Shown: one piece after another, positions 16,279 to 25,218 of the stretch | Position numbering within the stretch: the stretch's first letter is position 1 | How the letters are laid out: the number at the start of each line of letters is the position of its first letter | Assembly (NCBI GenBank): GCA_020849625.1 | Contig: JADLFV010000097.1 | Location: forward strand, 50,160-114,159 | Reading direction: 5' to 3' | From: Phycisphaeraceae bacterium | Lineage (GTDB): Bacteria; Planctomycetota; Phycisphaerae; Phycisphaerales; Phycisphaeraceae | Length of the DNA stretch: 64,000 nt | Notes under the pieces: model-generated | The model's input: the letters and a program-made list of their open reading frames with translations, nothing else | What the model was told of the DNA's origin: nothing | Databases searched by the model: none | Translations under genes and position numbers: made by a program

Positions 16279-19020
16279 CTAAAGATACTCGATGAATGCC
16301 CGATTCCTACGGCTTTGCTTGAAAAGACAAGTTAAGGTCCGATTTCGGCCGACTCGCCCCGCGGCTCGCTTGCGCCGTGTCAGTAACAGCCACTGCCCGC
16401 CCAGCCACAGAACAAGCGCCTGCGGTTCGGGAATGTTCTGCGAAAGAGCGGCGAAATCACCGGCCGCTGGATTCCAGTGGTCGCCGAGAACCTGCAGGTC
16501 CGCCAGGTTGACCAGGCCGTCGCCGGTGTAATCGCCCAGGGACCATGTGGCAGAGGATGACTGCCAGTGATCGCCCAGGATCTGCAGGTCCGCCAGGTTG
16601 ACCAGGTTGTCCAGGTTGGCGTCGCCGGGAATCGCCGCGGTGACGGTCACGGTGTTGCTGTGGTAGCGGACCGCCAGGGCCAGGTCATCGGTGACATTGA
16701 CGCCCGTGATGGTGTCGAACGTGCCGCTGACCGCCGCGGCGCTGATGATGGTGATGCTCTGACCGATGGCGGGCGTGAACTCGTCGAGCAGTGACAGATC
16801 GAGCGTGCCGTCGAACGTGACATTGCCGGTGACGCCCAGAAGGTCGTAGCCGCCCTGGGCCCATTCCATCTTGAGTTTGCCGGTCGCGGATTGAACCAGG
16901 GCGCCGTTGATGATCAGCAGCCCGGGCGAAGTGCCCGGCGAGATGCAGCCGCCGTTGGCCACAAAGCCGGTGACCGTTCCGTTGCCGCCCAGCGTGCTGC
17001 CGCCGGTGATAGAGAGGATATTGCTGACCGCCAGGTTGGCGTTGTTGCTCAAGAGCATTGAGCCGCCGCTCATCGAAAGTTGATTGCCGTCGATGTTCAG
17101 CGTGCCGGGGCCTGAGAGATTCAGCGTGCGCAGATGAAGATTCAGGGTCGCGCTCAGCGTGAGCGTGGAGCCGGCGGCCAGTATGGCATCGGTGTCGCTG
17201 TCGAGGCGGATGGTGGTCTGGATTTCATGCTGGCCGCGCTGCAGGTCGAGGACGGCGTGGCCGACGTCTGATGCGAGCACGAGCGAACCTGAGCCGGCGA
17301 TGGTGTACTTGTAATCGCTGCGGAAGCGCAGTCCCTTGCAGGTGAATGAGCCGATGTAGTTGCCGCTGAGGTTGATGGTGGCGTTACTGGTGATGGCCGA
17401 GCCGAAGGTGGCGACTTCGTAGTTGGTGTCGGGGCGACCCCAGTAGTACCAGTTGGTCAATTCGTCCCAGTCGCCGCCGCCGTTGCGGGTCCAGGAACGC
17501 TCGCCCTCGGCGGGCTGATTGATAGCCAGCGGCGCACTGGTGAAGGCCAGGCCCGGCGGCAGCGATGCGGCGGTGGCGATGAAGTTGCCGAAGGAATCGA
17601 AGCGCAGGATGCGTCCGCCGGTTTCGCGCACATAGACGTTGCCGTTGCTGTCCTGGGCAATGCCGTTAGGTGCGGTCAGCGGTGAGCCTGCAAAGAGGTA
17701 GCCGAGTTGGAACACGCCCAGCGGCGCGTCCTGGTACTGCGTGGTTTCGTGGCGCAGCACGCGATTGTTGGCGGCATCGAGCACGAGCTTGTGACTGGCG
17801 TCCGCGCTGCGGAAGTCCTCGATGCGATGGAAGGTGATGAGATTGGAATCGTGCCCACGGGGGGGGATGTTCTGGCCGGTCTGACTGCGATCGCCTTCGG
17901 TGTCGAAAGCGGTGCGGGAGACGACCAGCAGGTCATCGCCCTCGATGGCGAAGTTCATGTATTGAAAGCCTTCGCCGAAGGTGCCCTGGAAACCGGGCAG
18001 GTCGTGATCGAGTTGGGGTGTGTAGAGGAAAAGCTGCTCGACATCCCAGTGCCGCAGATCGCGTGAACTGAGCAGGGCCGCGGTGTTGCGGATCAGGCCG
18101 GGGGCGATGGTCGCATCCGCATGAGCGGGCAGGATGGGGTTGCTGACGATGTAGTACTTGTCGGAAACCGAGTCATATTGGAGTGCAAACTTCTTCTCGC
18201 CGCCGGGCAGATCGACGTAATCAGCCGCGGCCGCGTAGTTGGTCATGGTGCTGGGACTGATGGCCCGCATGACGATCGAGTGCGGCAGGCCTTCGATCTT
18301 GGGCATGACGACCACGCCATCGCGCGAGGAGGAGGCGACCTGGGCCTCGGTGACAGACAGCTCATTGCCGCCCCAGGGTGTGGCGCTGGTGTTGGCTGAA
18401 TCGGAAGCGGTCCAGGAGCTGGCCAGCAGGAGGTTGGCGCCGACCGGCGCGGACATGACGCGCTTGCCGGCCAGGGCGATCCAGAGGCGGCCGTTGTAAA
18501 TCGTCGGCGTGTTGGCCTGGCCGTAGAGATTGGTGTCCATCAGCAGGCCGTTGCTGGAGTTGGTGGGCGAGGTCCAGGTCTGGCCGTTGTCGGTGGATTG
18601 GCGGACGAGGATGTCCGCGTTGTTGTTTTCGGTGTAGTACTCGCGATAACCCCAGAGGTAGAGCGAGCCGTTGTGCTGGAAGATGGTGGAGGCGAAAGCG
18701 TCTGTGACGGTGGCTTGCAGCGACCAGGTGACACCCTGATCGGTGGAGCGATAGACCTTGGTGGTGTCTTGGGTGGTGCCGTCGCCGAAGATATCATGCG
18801 AGACGATGTAATCACCGTTGGGCAGGATGGTGATGGAGGGGGAGCTGAGGTATTTCTTGTTGGCGTCGCTGATGCTGCCGGTGATAGTGCGGTTGGGCGA
18901 TTCGAGATAGGCGATCACCTCGCCGGGCACGAGGCTGAAGTCCTGGGCGGCCGCGGCAGTCGCCAGAGCCGCTGACAGCAGGACGCAGCATGGAGCAAAC
19001 ACACGAAACATCAGCGCCAT
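16279..19020 (-). CDS. Large secreted Asp-box (sialidase-fold) protein with beta-helix, dockerin-like and PEP-CTERM regions
   Basis: A 913-residue protein with an N-terminal signal peptide (MFRVFAPCCVLLSAALATAA). Residues about 30-430 form a sialidase-like propeller with Asp boxes YRSTDQGVTWS and RQSTDNGQTWT. A glycine/asparagine-rich autotransporter-like beta region follows (LNLSGPGTLNIDGNQLSMSG), then two dockerin-like EF-hand repeats (GDANLDNLVNLADLQILGDHW and its partner). IPEPQALVLWLGGQWLLLTRRKR is a PEP-CTERM sorting tail. About 25 residues follow the basic patch, unusual for a PEP-CTERM protein and possibly a frameshifted stop. Likely role: binding or cleavage of acidic polysaccharide outside the cytoplasm. 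Confidence 0.85.
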   Translation of the reverse strand: MALMFRVFAPCCVLLSAALATAAAAQDFSLVPGEVIAYLESPNRTITGSISDANKKYLSSPSITILPNGDYIVSHDIFGDGTTQDTTKVYRSTDQGVTWSLQATVTDAFASTIFQHNGSLYLWGYREYYTENNNADILVRQSTDNGQTWTSPTNSSNGLLMDTNLYGQANTPTIYNGRLWIALAGKRVMSAPVGANLLLASSWTASDSANTSATPWGGNELSVTEAQVASSSRDGVVVMPKIEGLPHSIVMRAISPSTMTNYAAAADYVDLPGGEKKFALQYDSVSDKYYIVSNPILPAHADATIAPGLIRNTAALLSSRDLRHWDVEQLFLYTPQLDHDLPGFQGTFGEGFQYMNFAIEGDDLLVVSRTAFDTEGDRSQTGQNIPPRGHDSNLITFHRIEDFRSADASHKLVLDAANNRVLRHETTQYQDAPLGVFQLGYLFAGSPLTAPNGIAQDSNGNVYVRETGGRILRFDSFGNFIATAASLPPGLAFTSAPLAINQPAEGERSWTRNGGGDWDELTNWYYWGRPDTNYEVATFGSAITSNATINLSGNYIGSFTCKGLRFRSDYKYTIAGSGSLVLASDVGHAVLDLQRGQHEIQTTIRLDSDTDAILAAGSTLTLSATLNLHLRTLNLSGPGTLNIDGNQLSMSGGSMLLSNNANLAVSNILSITGGSTLGGNGTVTGFVANGGCISPGTSPGLLIINGALVQSATGKLKMEWAQGGYDLLGVTGNVTFDGTLDLSLLDEFTPAIGQSITIISAAAVSGTFDTITGVNVTDDLALAVRYHSNTVTVTAAIPGDANLDNLVNLADLQILGDHWQSSSATWSLGDYTGDGLVNLADLQVLGDHWNPAAGDFAALSQNIPEPQALVLWLGGQWLLLTRRKRAAGRVGRNRTLTCLFKQSRRNRAFIEYL

Positions 19021-19147
19021 CTCCCGTGCGGACGGTTTTGCGGGTCGGCGATACGCCGGGGAACTGCATCCAAGTTACACCATGAAGCCGCCAATCCCAG
19101 CGGTTGCACCGAAAATGACATGCATTCTGCCGATTTCGGCAAATTGT

Positions 19148-19208
19148 GTTTAGCGAGCGAGCTCGCTTGCCCATGCGATACATGTCGGAGCAAGCTCCGA
19201 TGCTAAAC
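19148..19208. repeat. Three-way-junction-forming inverted repeat downstream of the XylR-type regulator
   Basis: An outer stem GTTTAGC/GCTAAAC (19148-19154 with 19202-19208) encloses two palindromes: GCGAGCGAGCTCGCTTGC, and TCGGAGC-AA-GCTCCGA (19185-19200). The symmetry predicts a cruciform or three-way RNA junction. It lies 12 nt beyond the stop of the minus-strand regulator, so a transcription-ending role is plausible. An analogous outer-stem plus two-hairpin layout occurs at 46853-46917. Confidence 0.75.
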
Positions 19209-19220
19209 GGGCCGGAAGCG

Positions 19221-20438
19221 TCAGTTGACCGCCTTGTGATGCCGTTCCCGGTAGTCGCGCGGACCCATGCCCACCAGGCGACGGAAGACCTTGCTCATCC
19301 GCTCGGCACTGCCGAAGCCGGCCATCCGTGCGATGGTGAAGGCCTTGCGATCGGTCTGCTCCAGCAGGCGCTTGGCGTAGTTGAGCCGCTGCAGCGTGAT
19401 CTCCTCGAAGATGGTGCGTCCCACGTGTTGAAGGAAGCGGTCCTGTAGATGGCGGCGGGAGAGCATGGTCTGGCGAGCCACGTCATCGACGGTGATCGTC
19501 TCGCGGAAGTGCTCCCAGATGTAGTGGATGGCGATGGCCACATCGGTGTCGTTGACGGCCAGGATGTCGGTGGATTTGCGGGTGACCACGCCCTTGGGCG
19601 GGATGAGAATGGGATCGGCCTCCGGCTGCACGCCGTCGATCAGCCGATCCAGCAGCGCGGCCGCCTCGTAACCGATGCGCTCACGGTTGCTGTCCACGCT
19701 GGAGATGGGAATGGCGGTCAGATCCACCACCAGCGAGTCGTTGTCCACGCCCAGCACCACCACCTGCTCGGGCACGCGCAACTGGACCAGCTCGCAGGCT
19801 TGCAGCACCTCCAGGGCCACGTGATCGTTGATGGCCATCACCGCCAGGGGCAGCGGATATTCCAGGAGTTTGTCGCTCAGCCATTTGACGCGCGACATCT
19901 TGCCGCGGTGGCGCGGGCTTTCACTCCAGATCAGCGATTGAAAGTTCGCACCGGCTTTGGTCACTGTGTCCTGGAAGCCCTTCATGCGGTGCGTGGTGGC
20001 CCAGGTGTCGTAGTAGTGGGTGTAGAAGACGAGGTTGGTGAAGCCGCGCCCCAGCAAATACTCAGCTCCCATATGCCCGATGGCCAGACTGTCCGGCAGC
20101 ACGCGCGGGCATTTGATGTCCGGCCGATCCATGCCCAGATCCACCATCGGCACTTTGAATGATTCAATCAGCCGGCTCATGCGATGCGACGTGGCGGAGA
20201 GATACGCTATGATCCCGTCGTAACGGGTGGCCCGCAGGTACTGCATGTGGCGGGCCTCACTGGCGCGGAAGGCCAGCAGGCGGCAATCCAGCGTCCAACC
20301 TACTTCACGGGCGTAGCGGACGATGCCCATGTGGCGATCGTGCGTGTAAAAATCCAGCGCCAGCAGGATATTGCGACGCTTGACTGCTGACGGCAGCAGC
20401 ACCTCATCGCTGGTCAGGATGCGTGGTGAAATCGCCAT
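19221..20438 (-). CDS. XylR-type transcriptional regulator (LacI-like sensor domain plus AraC DNA-binding domain)
   Basis: A 405-residue regulator. Residues about 20-285 form a LacI/periplasmic-binding-like sugar sensor (NILLALDFYTHDRHMGIVRYA, VPMVDLGMDRP, LAVMAINDHVALEVL, VVVLGVDND, PISSVDSNRERIGYEAAALLDRL). Residues about 300-405 form an AraC helix-turn-helix pair (TVDDVARQTMLSRRHLQDRFLQHVGRT, FTIARMAGFGSAERMSKVFRRLVG). This is the E. coli XylR arrangement. It is divergent from the PEP-CTERM gene at 20652 and faces the catabolic operon, so it probably activates one or both when its sugar is present. ATG 20438 is taken; GTG 20456 is an alternative. Confidence 0.88.
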   Translation of the reverse strand: MAISPRILTSDEVLLPSAVKRRNILLALDFYTHDRHMGIVRYAREVGWTLDCRLLAFRASEARHMQYLRATRYDGIIAYLSATSHRMSRLIESFKVPMVDLGMDRPDIKCPRVLPDSLAIGHMGAEYLLGRGFTNLVFYTHYYDTWATTHRMKGFQDTVTKAGANFQSLIWSESPRHRGKMSRVKWLSDKLLEYPLPLAVMAINDHVALEVLQACELVQLRVPEQVVVLGVDNDSLVVDLTAIPISSVDSNRERIGYEAAALLDRLIDGVQPEADPILIPPKGVVTRKSTDILAVNDTDVAIAIHYIWEHFRETITVDDVARQTMLSRRHLQDRFLQHVGRTIFEEITLQRLNYAKRLLEQTDRKAFTIARMAGFGSAERMSKVFRRLVGMGPRDYRERHHKAVN

Positions 20439-20499
20439 GGTCGTCGCTCTGGGCACCGACAGTCATTGTGCGGAGCGGGCGCGGAAACGTCAACGCGGG

Positions 20500-20567
20500 T
20501 TGCCTGATTTGGCCGGTCGTCCACTTGAATTGGCAAGTAATTCGGAGACAACCGGGGGTATAGTTGA
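20500..20567 (+). promoter_or_regulatory. Conserved upstream element, copy 1 (before PEP-CTERM gene at 20652)
   Basis: A 46-nt block (20500-20545) matches the block at 21725-21770 at about 35 of 46 positions, including GGTCGTCCACT and AATTG-R-CAAG. It contains the palindrome ACTTG-N6-CAAGT (20523-20538) and GAATT...AATTC (20527-20543). Both copies are followed 22-23 nt later by TATRGTTGA (20559-20567). The conservation between otherwise diverged spacers marks a real regulatory site, probably a shared promoter or operator. The adjacent regulator at 19221-20438 is the natural candidate to bind it. Confidence 0.65.
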
Positions 20568-20651
20568 TTCGGTCAGAAAACGTCAACGTCGCACTGTTCA
20601 AGTTGTCGCTTTGCTTTCGTTCACCCCTGGCTCCCTGTTTAGGAGGAATCC

Positions 20652-21680
20652 ATGTCACGCATCAGTCGCAACACCACGCTCGCCGGCCTGTTGGTCTCGC
20701 TCTGCCTGGTCTCATCGGCGCAGGCTGTCGTCCTGTACGATTTCACCCACACGGGTGAGAATCCGATTTCCAACTACACCGGCTTCGGGATCACCCAGAA
20801 CCAGTTCGGCGCTACTGTGGATTATCACTGGATCGCCTACTTCGACAACATGACCTACACAGTCCAAGGCGGAACGGAAAGCCAATCCTTCAACAGCGCG
20901 TTGGATGCCTCCAACGCCGGCTGGGTCGCCAACGCCGCTGCCACCATGAGCCCCAATAACTTCGGCTTCACCAACACCAGCAACGCCGGTGGCTCGGCTG
21001 GTGAGGCCGGTGGATACATCAGCCGGCAGGCCCCGGCCCGCGGATACTACAGCGACACCACCATCGGCACTGTCAACAACGGCACCGATGACCTTTACGC
21101 CACCGGCACAATGTGGCTCGATGGCTCGCTTGCTGACAACACCATCTACCTGGGCTGGAACAATCCCGCCGACCCCGCCAACACCAATCGCTTCGGGTTC
21201 AATATCACCGAACCCACCTCGCTGCAGCCGTCCACCGGCGGCCGTATCGCCCTGGCCAAGTCCGGCACAGGCGGCACCGCCAGTCAGGGAAGCGTGGAGA
21301 TTGACAATCTCGCCAACCAGGTCCTCTATTGGAGTTTGTCATTCGACCACGTCACCGGCGACCTGCGCGGCATCATCCAGACCACGCCCTTCCGTCATCC
21401 CGGCGACGCCAACGAGGACGGCTTGGTCAACCTTTCCGACCTGCAGATTCTCGGTGACAACTGGCAGTCCACCACCGCCACCTGGGCGGAAGCAGACTTC
21501 ACCGACGACGGCATCGTCAACCTGGCGGACCTGCAGATCCTCGGCGATAACTGGGGCTGGGGCGTGACCCCCGATGTCTCGTTCGACGAGGCCCTGGCCG
21601 GCGTGGTCATCCCCGAACCGGCCACCCTCAGCCTGCTGCTGGGATGCTCGGGGCTGCTGCTGCGGCGACGCTCCCGCTGA
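20652..21680 (+). CDS. Secreted PEP-CTERM protein with two dockerin-like repeats
   Basis: A 342-residue protein preceded by AGGAGGA. It has a signal peptide (residues 1-25, ending SSAQA) and a beta-rich body of about 220 residues related to the next gene (FGITQNQFG, GEAGGYISR, DLYATGTMWLDGSLADNT). Two EF-hand/dockerin-like repeats follow (GDANEDGLVNLSDLQILGDNW and a TDDGIVNLADLQILGDNW partner). The tail IPEPATLSLLLGCSGLLLRRRSR is a textbook PEP-CTERM. The body fold and ligand are unknown. It forms a tandem paralog pair with 21940-22740 but, unlike it, carries dockerin-like repeats. Confidence 0.88.
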   Translation: MSRISRNTTLAGLLVSLCLVSSAQAVVLYDFTHTGENPISNYTGFGITQNQFGATVDYHWIAYFDNMTYTVQGGTESQSFNSALDASNAGWVANAAATMSPNNFGFTNTSNAGGSAGEAGGYISRQAPARGYYSDTTIGTVNNGTDDLYATGTMWLDGSLADNTIYLGWNNPADPANTNRFGFNITEPTSLQPSTGGRIALAKSGTGGTASQGSVEIDNLANQVLYWSLSFDHVTGDLRGIIQTTPFRHPGDANEDGLVNLSDLQILGDNWQSTTATWAEADFTDDGIVNLADLQILGDNWGWGVTPDVSFDEALAGVVIPEPATLSLLLGCSGLLLRRRSR

Positions 21681-21724
21681 TCGCTTGATTCCCGCGCCGG
21701 AAGGCCTGACCGCCTTCCCGCGCA

Positions 21725-21792
21725 TTGCCTGATGCGACAGGTCGTCCACTGAAATTGACAAGGTATCGGGAAGCCGCAGCGGATATGGTTGA
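21725..21792 (+). promoter_or_regulatory. Conserved upstream element, copy 2 (before PEP-CTERM gene at 21940)
   Basis: This is the second copy of the 46-nt block (21725-21770), followed by TATGGTTGA at 21784-21792. It has a consensus-quality TTGACA at 21755-21760, but the distance to TATGGT is 23 nt, too long for a standard sigma-70 promoter, so the TTGACA-like half may be part of an operator. The distance to the start codon is about 150 nt, leaving a long 5' leader. Confidence 0.6.
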
Positions 21793-21939
21793 GAGTGACG
21801 CAAGGAGTTTTCCGATGCGCTTGGCTCTTGAAAAATTAATCCCCATCACAGGAGGAACCCAAAGGCATCTCTACGCAGCAATGACATCGTGTTGGATCGC
21901 AACGGACAGTTCATTCACCTGTTTGCAACGGAGGAAGAC

Positions 21940-22740
21940 ATGATCAAGCAAAGCATCAAATTAGTTTCAACTGTGGCCATCCTGTCACTGACGACCTACG
22001 CCCAGGCCGCGGTGATCTTCAACCAGACCCTCAACATGGGCGCCACCAAGAGCGTGTACAACGCCTTCGGCATCTCGCAGAACCAGAGCGGCAGTTCCAA
22101 TCAAACCATCCACTGGGACTTCGGTCTGGACAACCTCAACTACTCCACTCAGAGCGGCGCAGTGGTCACTCAGGAAACGCAGTCGTTCAGCAGTGATCCG
22201 TCAGCGGCAGGCTGGGCCTGCAACGCCGCGGCGACCAGTCTCCCCAACAACTTCGGATATCAACCTTCCGCCGCCACCGCCGGCGGCCCGGCCGGTGAAG
22301 CCGGCGGCGTCATCCACCGCGGTAATGCCACCAAAGGTCAATACTCCGATCTGACCATCGGCTCGGTCGATATGACGCAGGACCTCTACGCCACCGGCAC
22401 CCTGTGGCTGGACGGCTCAGCGGCGGACGGCGGATTCTTCCTCGGCTGGGTTGATGCCGACGCCAGCCTGGCCCGACGCCTCGGTTTCATCTTCTCCGAA
22501 GGCAGCACCTCCCCCGCCACCAACGCCCGCATCGCCTTGACCCAAGTCGGCTCCGGCGGCTCCGTCAACGTCACCGCTACCAATTATGCCGTCAATGGGC
22601 CCGTCCTCTACTGGGAGCTATCTTACAACGCCACCACTGGCGAACTGCATGGTCTTATCCAGGACACCCCGATTCCCGAGCCCGCCAGCCTGTTGCTGCT
22701 GGGACTCGGCGCTACGCTGATCCGGCGTCGGAAAAACTGA
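21940..22740 (+). CDS. Secreted PEP-CTERM protein, paralog of 20652-21680
   Basis: A 266-residue protein starting at ATG 21940 after ACGGAGGA. It has a signal peptide ending TTYAQA and a body with the same landmarks as its neighbour: FGISQNQSG, QSFSSDPSAAGWACNAAAT, LPNNFGY, GPAGEAGGVIHRGNATKGQYSD, QDLYATGTLWLDGSAADGGFFLGW, VLYWELSYNATTGELHGLIQDTP. It lacks dockerin-like repeats and goes directly to the PEP-CTERM tail IPEPASLLLLGLGATLIRRRKN. The tandem pair shows recent duplication with gain or loss of the dockerin cassette. Function unknown. Confidence 0.87.
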   Translation: MIKQSIKLVSTVAILSLTTYAQAAVIFNQTLNMGATKSVYNAFGISQNQSGSSNQTIHWDFGLDNLNYSTQSGAVVTQETQSFSSDPSAAGWACNAAATSLPNNFGYQPSAATAGGPAGEAGGVIHRGNATKGQYSDLTIGSVDMTQDLYATGTLWLDGSAADGGFFLGWVDADASLARRLGFIFSEGSTSPATNARIALTQVGSGGSVNVTATNYAVNGPVLYWELSYNATTGELHGLIQDTPIPEPASLLLLGLGATLIRRRKN

Positions 22741-22836
22741 TTGCTTCATCCGGATCGGGCGGCCCAACCGCCGCTCGATCCTTTGCCTCGAACCGACAGA
22801 CCCACCCGCCACACACGCGAACATGAGGTTCCACCG

Positions 22837-23679
22837 ATGAAATCCTTTTCCACTCGTTCAGCCGCGTTTACCCTGATCGAACTGCTGGTGGTCATCAGCA
22901 TCATCGCCCTGCTGATCTCCATCCTGCTGCCGGCGCTGACCCGCAGCCGCGAACTGGCCCAGCAGATCTCCTGCGCCTCGAAAGTGCGCCAGCTCAACGC
23001 AGGAGCCATGGCTTACTCCGTCGACAATCACGACACGTTCCCCTATCAGGATGCGCTGATTCCAGCCATCCCCCAGCCGCTGACCACCAACAAGGATCGT
23101 TCATCCTGGGTTCGTTTGAGTTACCTCTACATCACCAGCAACGATAACGCTTACATTTGTCCGGCTGTCGATCAGGCGATGGCCATTGCCGGCGGCACTT
23201 ATGCCCCGGATGCGGATAACCGTTTCTCCTACGACGCCAATGGTCTGGTGACGCATTTTGGTGAAACCGGCATGTACAAGCGTACGCATGTCGTCACCAT
23301 CCACGATGACGTCACGATTCACAATGCGTCCATCCTCCGAGCATCATGGGCACGATTGGCTGGCACACCCTCGACATCCGCACCCGGCTGGGTCGGTTGG
23401 GGTCGCGGCTCCAACATGGCGCCGGCGACCTGGCTCAACGGTCCCCACGTCGGCGGACGCTTGAACGTGGGTGGCTCTGACGCCCGCGGCGGACATAACT
23501 ACGCCTTCCTCGACGGCAGCACCGAGTTCATCGTGTTCGAAGGCGACACGCTCACCGAAACCAATCCCGGCATCACCAGTCTCGACTTCGGCCTGCTGAT
23601 CGGCGGCCAGGACATCATGGAGCCGGCCATCCCCGACTACAACTCCTCCGGCCGCTGGGGAACCATGGCGGTCGATTGA
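22837..23679 (+). CDS. Prepilin-type N-terminal cleavage/methylation protein (H-x9-DG family)
   Basis: A 280-residue protein. The class III signal [26 protein letters not shown] at residues 9-34 contains the prepilin peptidase site and invariant Glu. The C-terminal half carries [14 protein letters not shown], the H-x9-DG-like motif typical of the very expanded planctomycete pseudopilin families. Such proteins are thought to assemble in type II-like or pilus structures at the envelope. Start ATG 22837 follows a 96-nt spacer. It sits between PEP-CTERM and Asp-box genes, so it is probably part of the same secreted-carbohydrate module. Confidence 0.88.
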   Translation: MKSFSTRSAAFTLIELLVVISIIALLISILLPALTRSRELAQQISCASKVRQLNAGAMAYSVDNHDTFPYQDALIPAIPQPLTTNKDRSSWVRLSYLYITSNDNAYICPAVDQAMAIAGGTYAPDADNRFSYDANGLVTHFGETGMYKRTHVVTIHDDVTIHNASILRASWARLAGTPSTSAPGWVGWGRGSNMAPATWLNGPHVGGRLNVGGSDARGGHNYAFLDGSTEFIVFEGDTLTETNPGITSLDFGLLIGGQDIMEPAIPDYNSSGRWGTMAVD

Positions 23680-23853
23680 TCCCATGGCGATCGGTCATCC
23701 CTCGGACGATCAGGCCTTGCGCGAACATGAGCCGCCGAATTCCACGGTTGCGGTCCATCAGCATCAACACATGGCGCTCTGTTACGATGATCCGGTCTGC
23801 GTCGCGATTTGCCGCACTGACCACGTTCACACTTCATTGTCAGGGAACTCGTC

Positions 23854-25194
23854 ATGACCGATCGATATCGCCTGATCGCCCTGCTCAGCCTTGTCGCGCT
23901 GCTGGCGGGCCATGCCCTGTCCATCCGCGCACAGACTTCGCCCGCCATCTCCCGATGGGCCAGACAACTGGCACAGGAGTACGCTGTCCTCTACCGCTGC
24001 AGCGATCTGGATGCACCGGATAACCCCGACCATTACATCTGCGTCGGCAGTCCCGACATCATTCGTCTGCCCTCCGGCAAACTGCTGGCATCCATGGAGC
24101 TTTGGCTGCAAACGCCTAGCAGCGGCATCGAGGGCGGCATCGACTATCCCGATCACTGCAAAGTCATGCAGAGCAGCGACGACGGCGCGACCTGGACGCA
24201 GATCAGCACCAACCCCATCACCTGGGGCTCGTTCTTCGCCATTGGCGATGATCTATACCTCATGGGTGCCGATCCCAAATCGCGCATGGTTACCATCGTC
24301 GGCTCAAAAGATGAAGGCAAAACCTGGAGCCAGCCCACCGTGCTGAGCGCCGACGGCCACTACGGGTGTGCGGCCGGCTCGGTCGTGATCCACGACGGCA
24401 AGGTCTATCGCTCCTACGGCGGCCGCGTCGATGGCAATGACTATCCGCAGTACCACAAGGATCATGTGGGTGTGCAGTTCCTGTTCGTCGGCGACACCAG
24501 CCAAGACCTGCTCGATGCCGCATCCTGGCACCGCTCCAAACCCGGCTTCGGCCCGCAGGCCCACGAGGTGGCAGCCCTGTTCCAGAATCCGATCCAGGAC
24601 CTCGACGCCCAGGTCTCCTGCATGGAAGGCAACGCCATCCTAGCGCCCGACGGCCACATCGACGTGCTCACCCGCACCCAGATCGATGGCCAGTTGATCG
24701 CGGGACTCACCGCTCGCTTCAGCCTCGATCCCGCATCAGAGAATCTCGACTTCCAGTTCGATTCGCTGCACGCCATGATGGGCGGACAGAACAAGTTCAA
24801 GGTGATTTTCGACGAAACCTCCGGCCTGTACTGGGCCTGCGTCAGTGCCGTGCCGGAGAACGATCTGGACGTCGAGCCCTGGCACGAGCAGCATCTTTAC
24901 AAAGGCTCGGCCGGCAACGTGCGGCGGATGCTGATGCTCACCTACAGTCTCGACTCGCGCAACTGGTTCGAAGCCGGGTGCATCGCCATGAGCCGCAATC
25001 CGTTGGAGTCTTTTCACTACGCCAGCCTGACGCCCAGCGGCGACGACATGCTCGTCCTCGCTCGCACCTCGCTGGGCGGCAAGCCGTACAACAATCACGA
25101 CTCCAACCTGATCACGCTGCACCGGGTGAAAAACTTCCGCGCGCTGGCATTGGACCTGCGCTCGGATGTCAACACCTCGGCCGCGGCGGAATGA
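23854..25194 (+). CDS. Secreted Asp-box (sialidase-like) protein
   Basis: A 446-residue protein with a signal peptide (LIALLSLVALLAGHALSIRA) and a predicted six-bladed propeller. Asp boxes are MQSSDDGATWTQ and VGSKDEGKTWSQ. The segment SPDIIRLPSGKLLASMELW is the first-strand motif seen in all five full-length relatives in this window. NHDSNLITLHRVKNF at the C-terminus matches the ends of 16279-19020 and 45507-46784. Catalytic sialidase residues (Arg triad, Tyr/Glu) cannot be assigned, so activity on sialic acid is not claimed. It leads a run of three Asp-box genes spaced 24 and 12 nt apart. Confidence 0.82.
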   Translation: MTDRYRLIALLSLVALLAGHALSIRAQTSPAISRWARQLAQEYAVLYRCSDLDAPDNPDHYICVGSPDIIRLPSGKLLASMELWLQTPSSGIEGGIDYPDHCKVMQSSDDGATWTQISTNPITWGSFFAIGDDLYLMGADPKSRMVTIVGSKDEGKTWSQPTVLSADGHYGCAAGSVVIHDGKVYRSYGGRVDGNDYPQYHKDHVGVQFLFVGDTSQDLLDAASWHRSKPGFGPQAHEVAALFQNPIQDLDAQVSCMEGNAILAPDGHIDVLTRTQIDGQLIAGLTARFSLDPASENLDFQFDSLHAMMGGQNKFKVIFDETSGLYWACVSAVPENDLDVEPWHEQHLYKGSAGNVRRMLMLTYSLDSRNWFEAGCIAMSRNPLESFHYASLTPSGDDMLVLARTSLGGKPYNNHDSNLITLHRVKNFRALALDLRSDVNTSAAAE

Positions 25195-25218
25195 ACCCCA
25201 AGCAAGGAGCGAACCCTG

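Noticed and set aside
20652..21680. Cellulosome component suggested by dockerin-like repeats
   Set aside because: No cohesin or scaffoldin is present, and the same proteins carry PEP-CTERM tails, indicating cell-envelope sorting.
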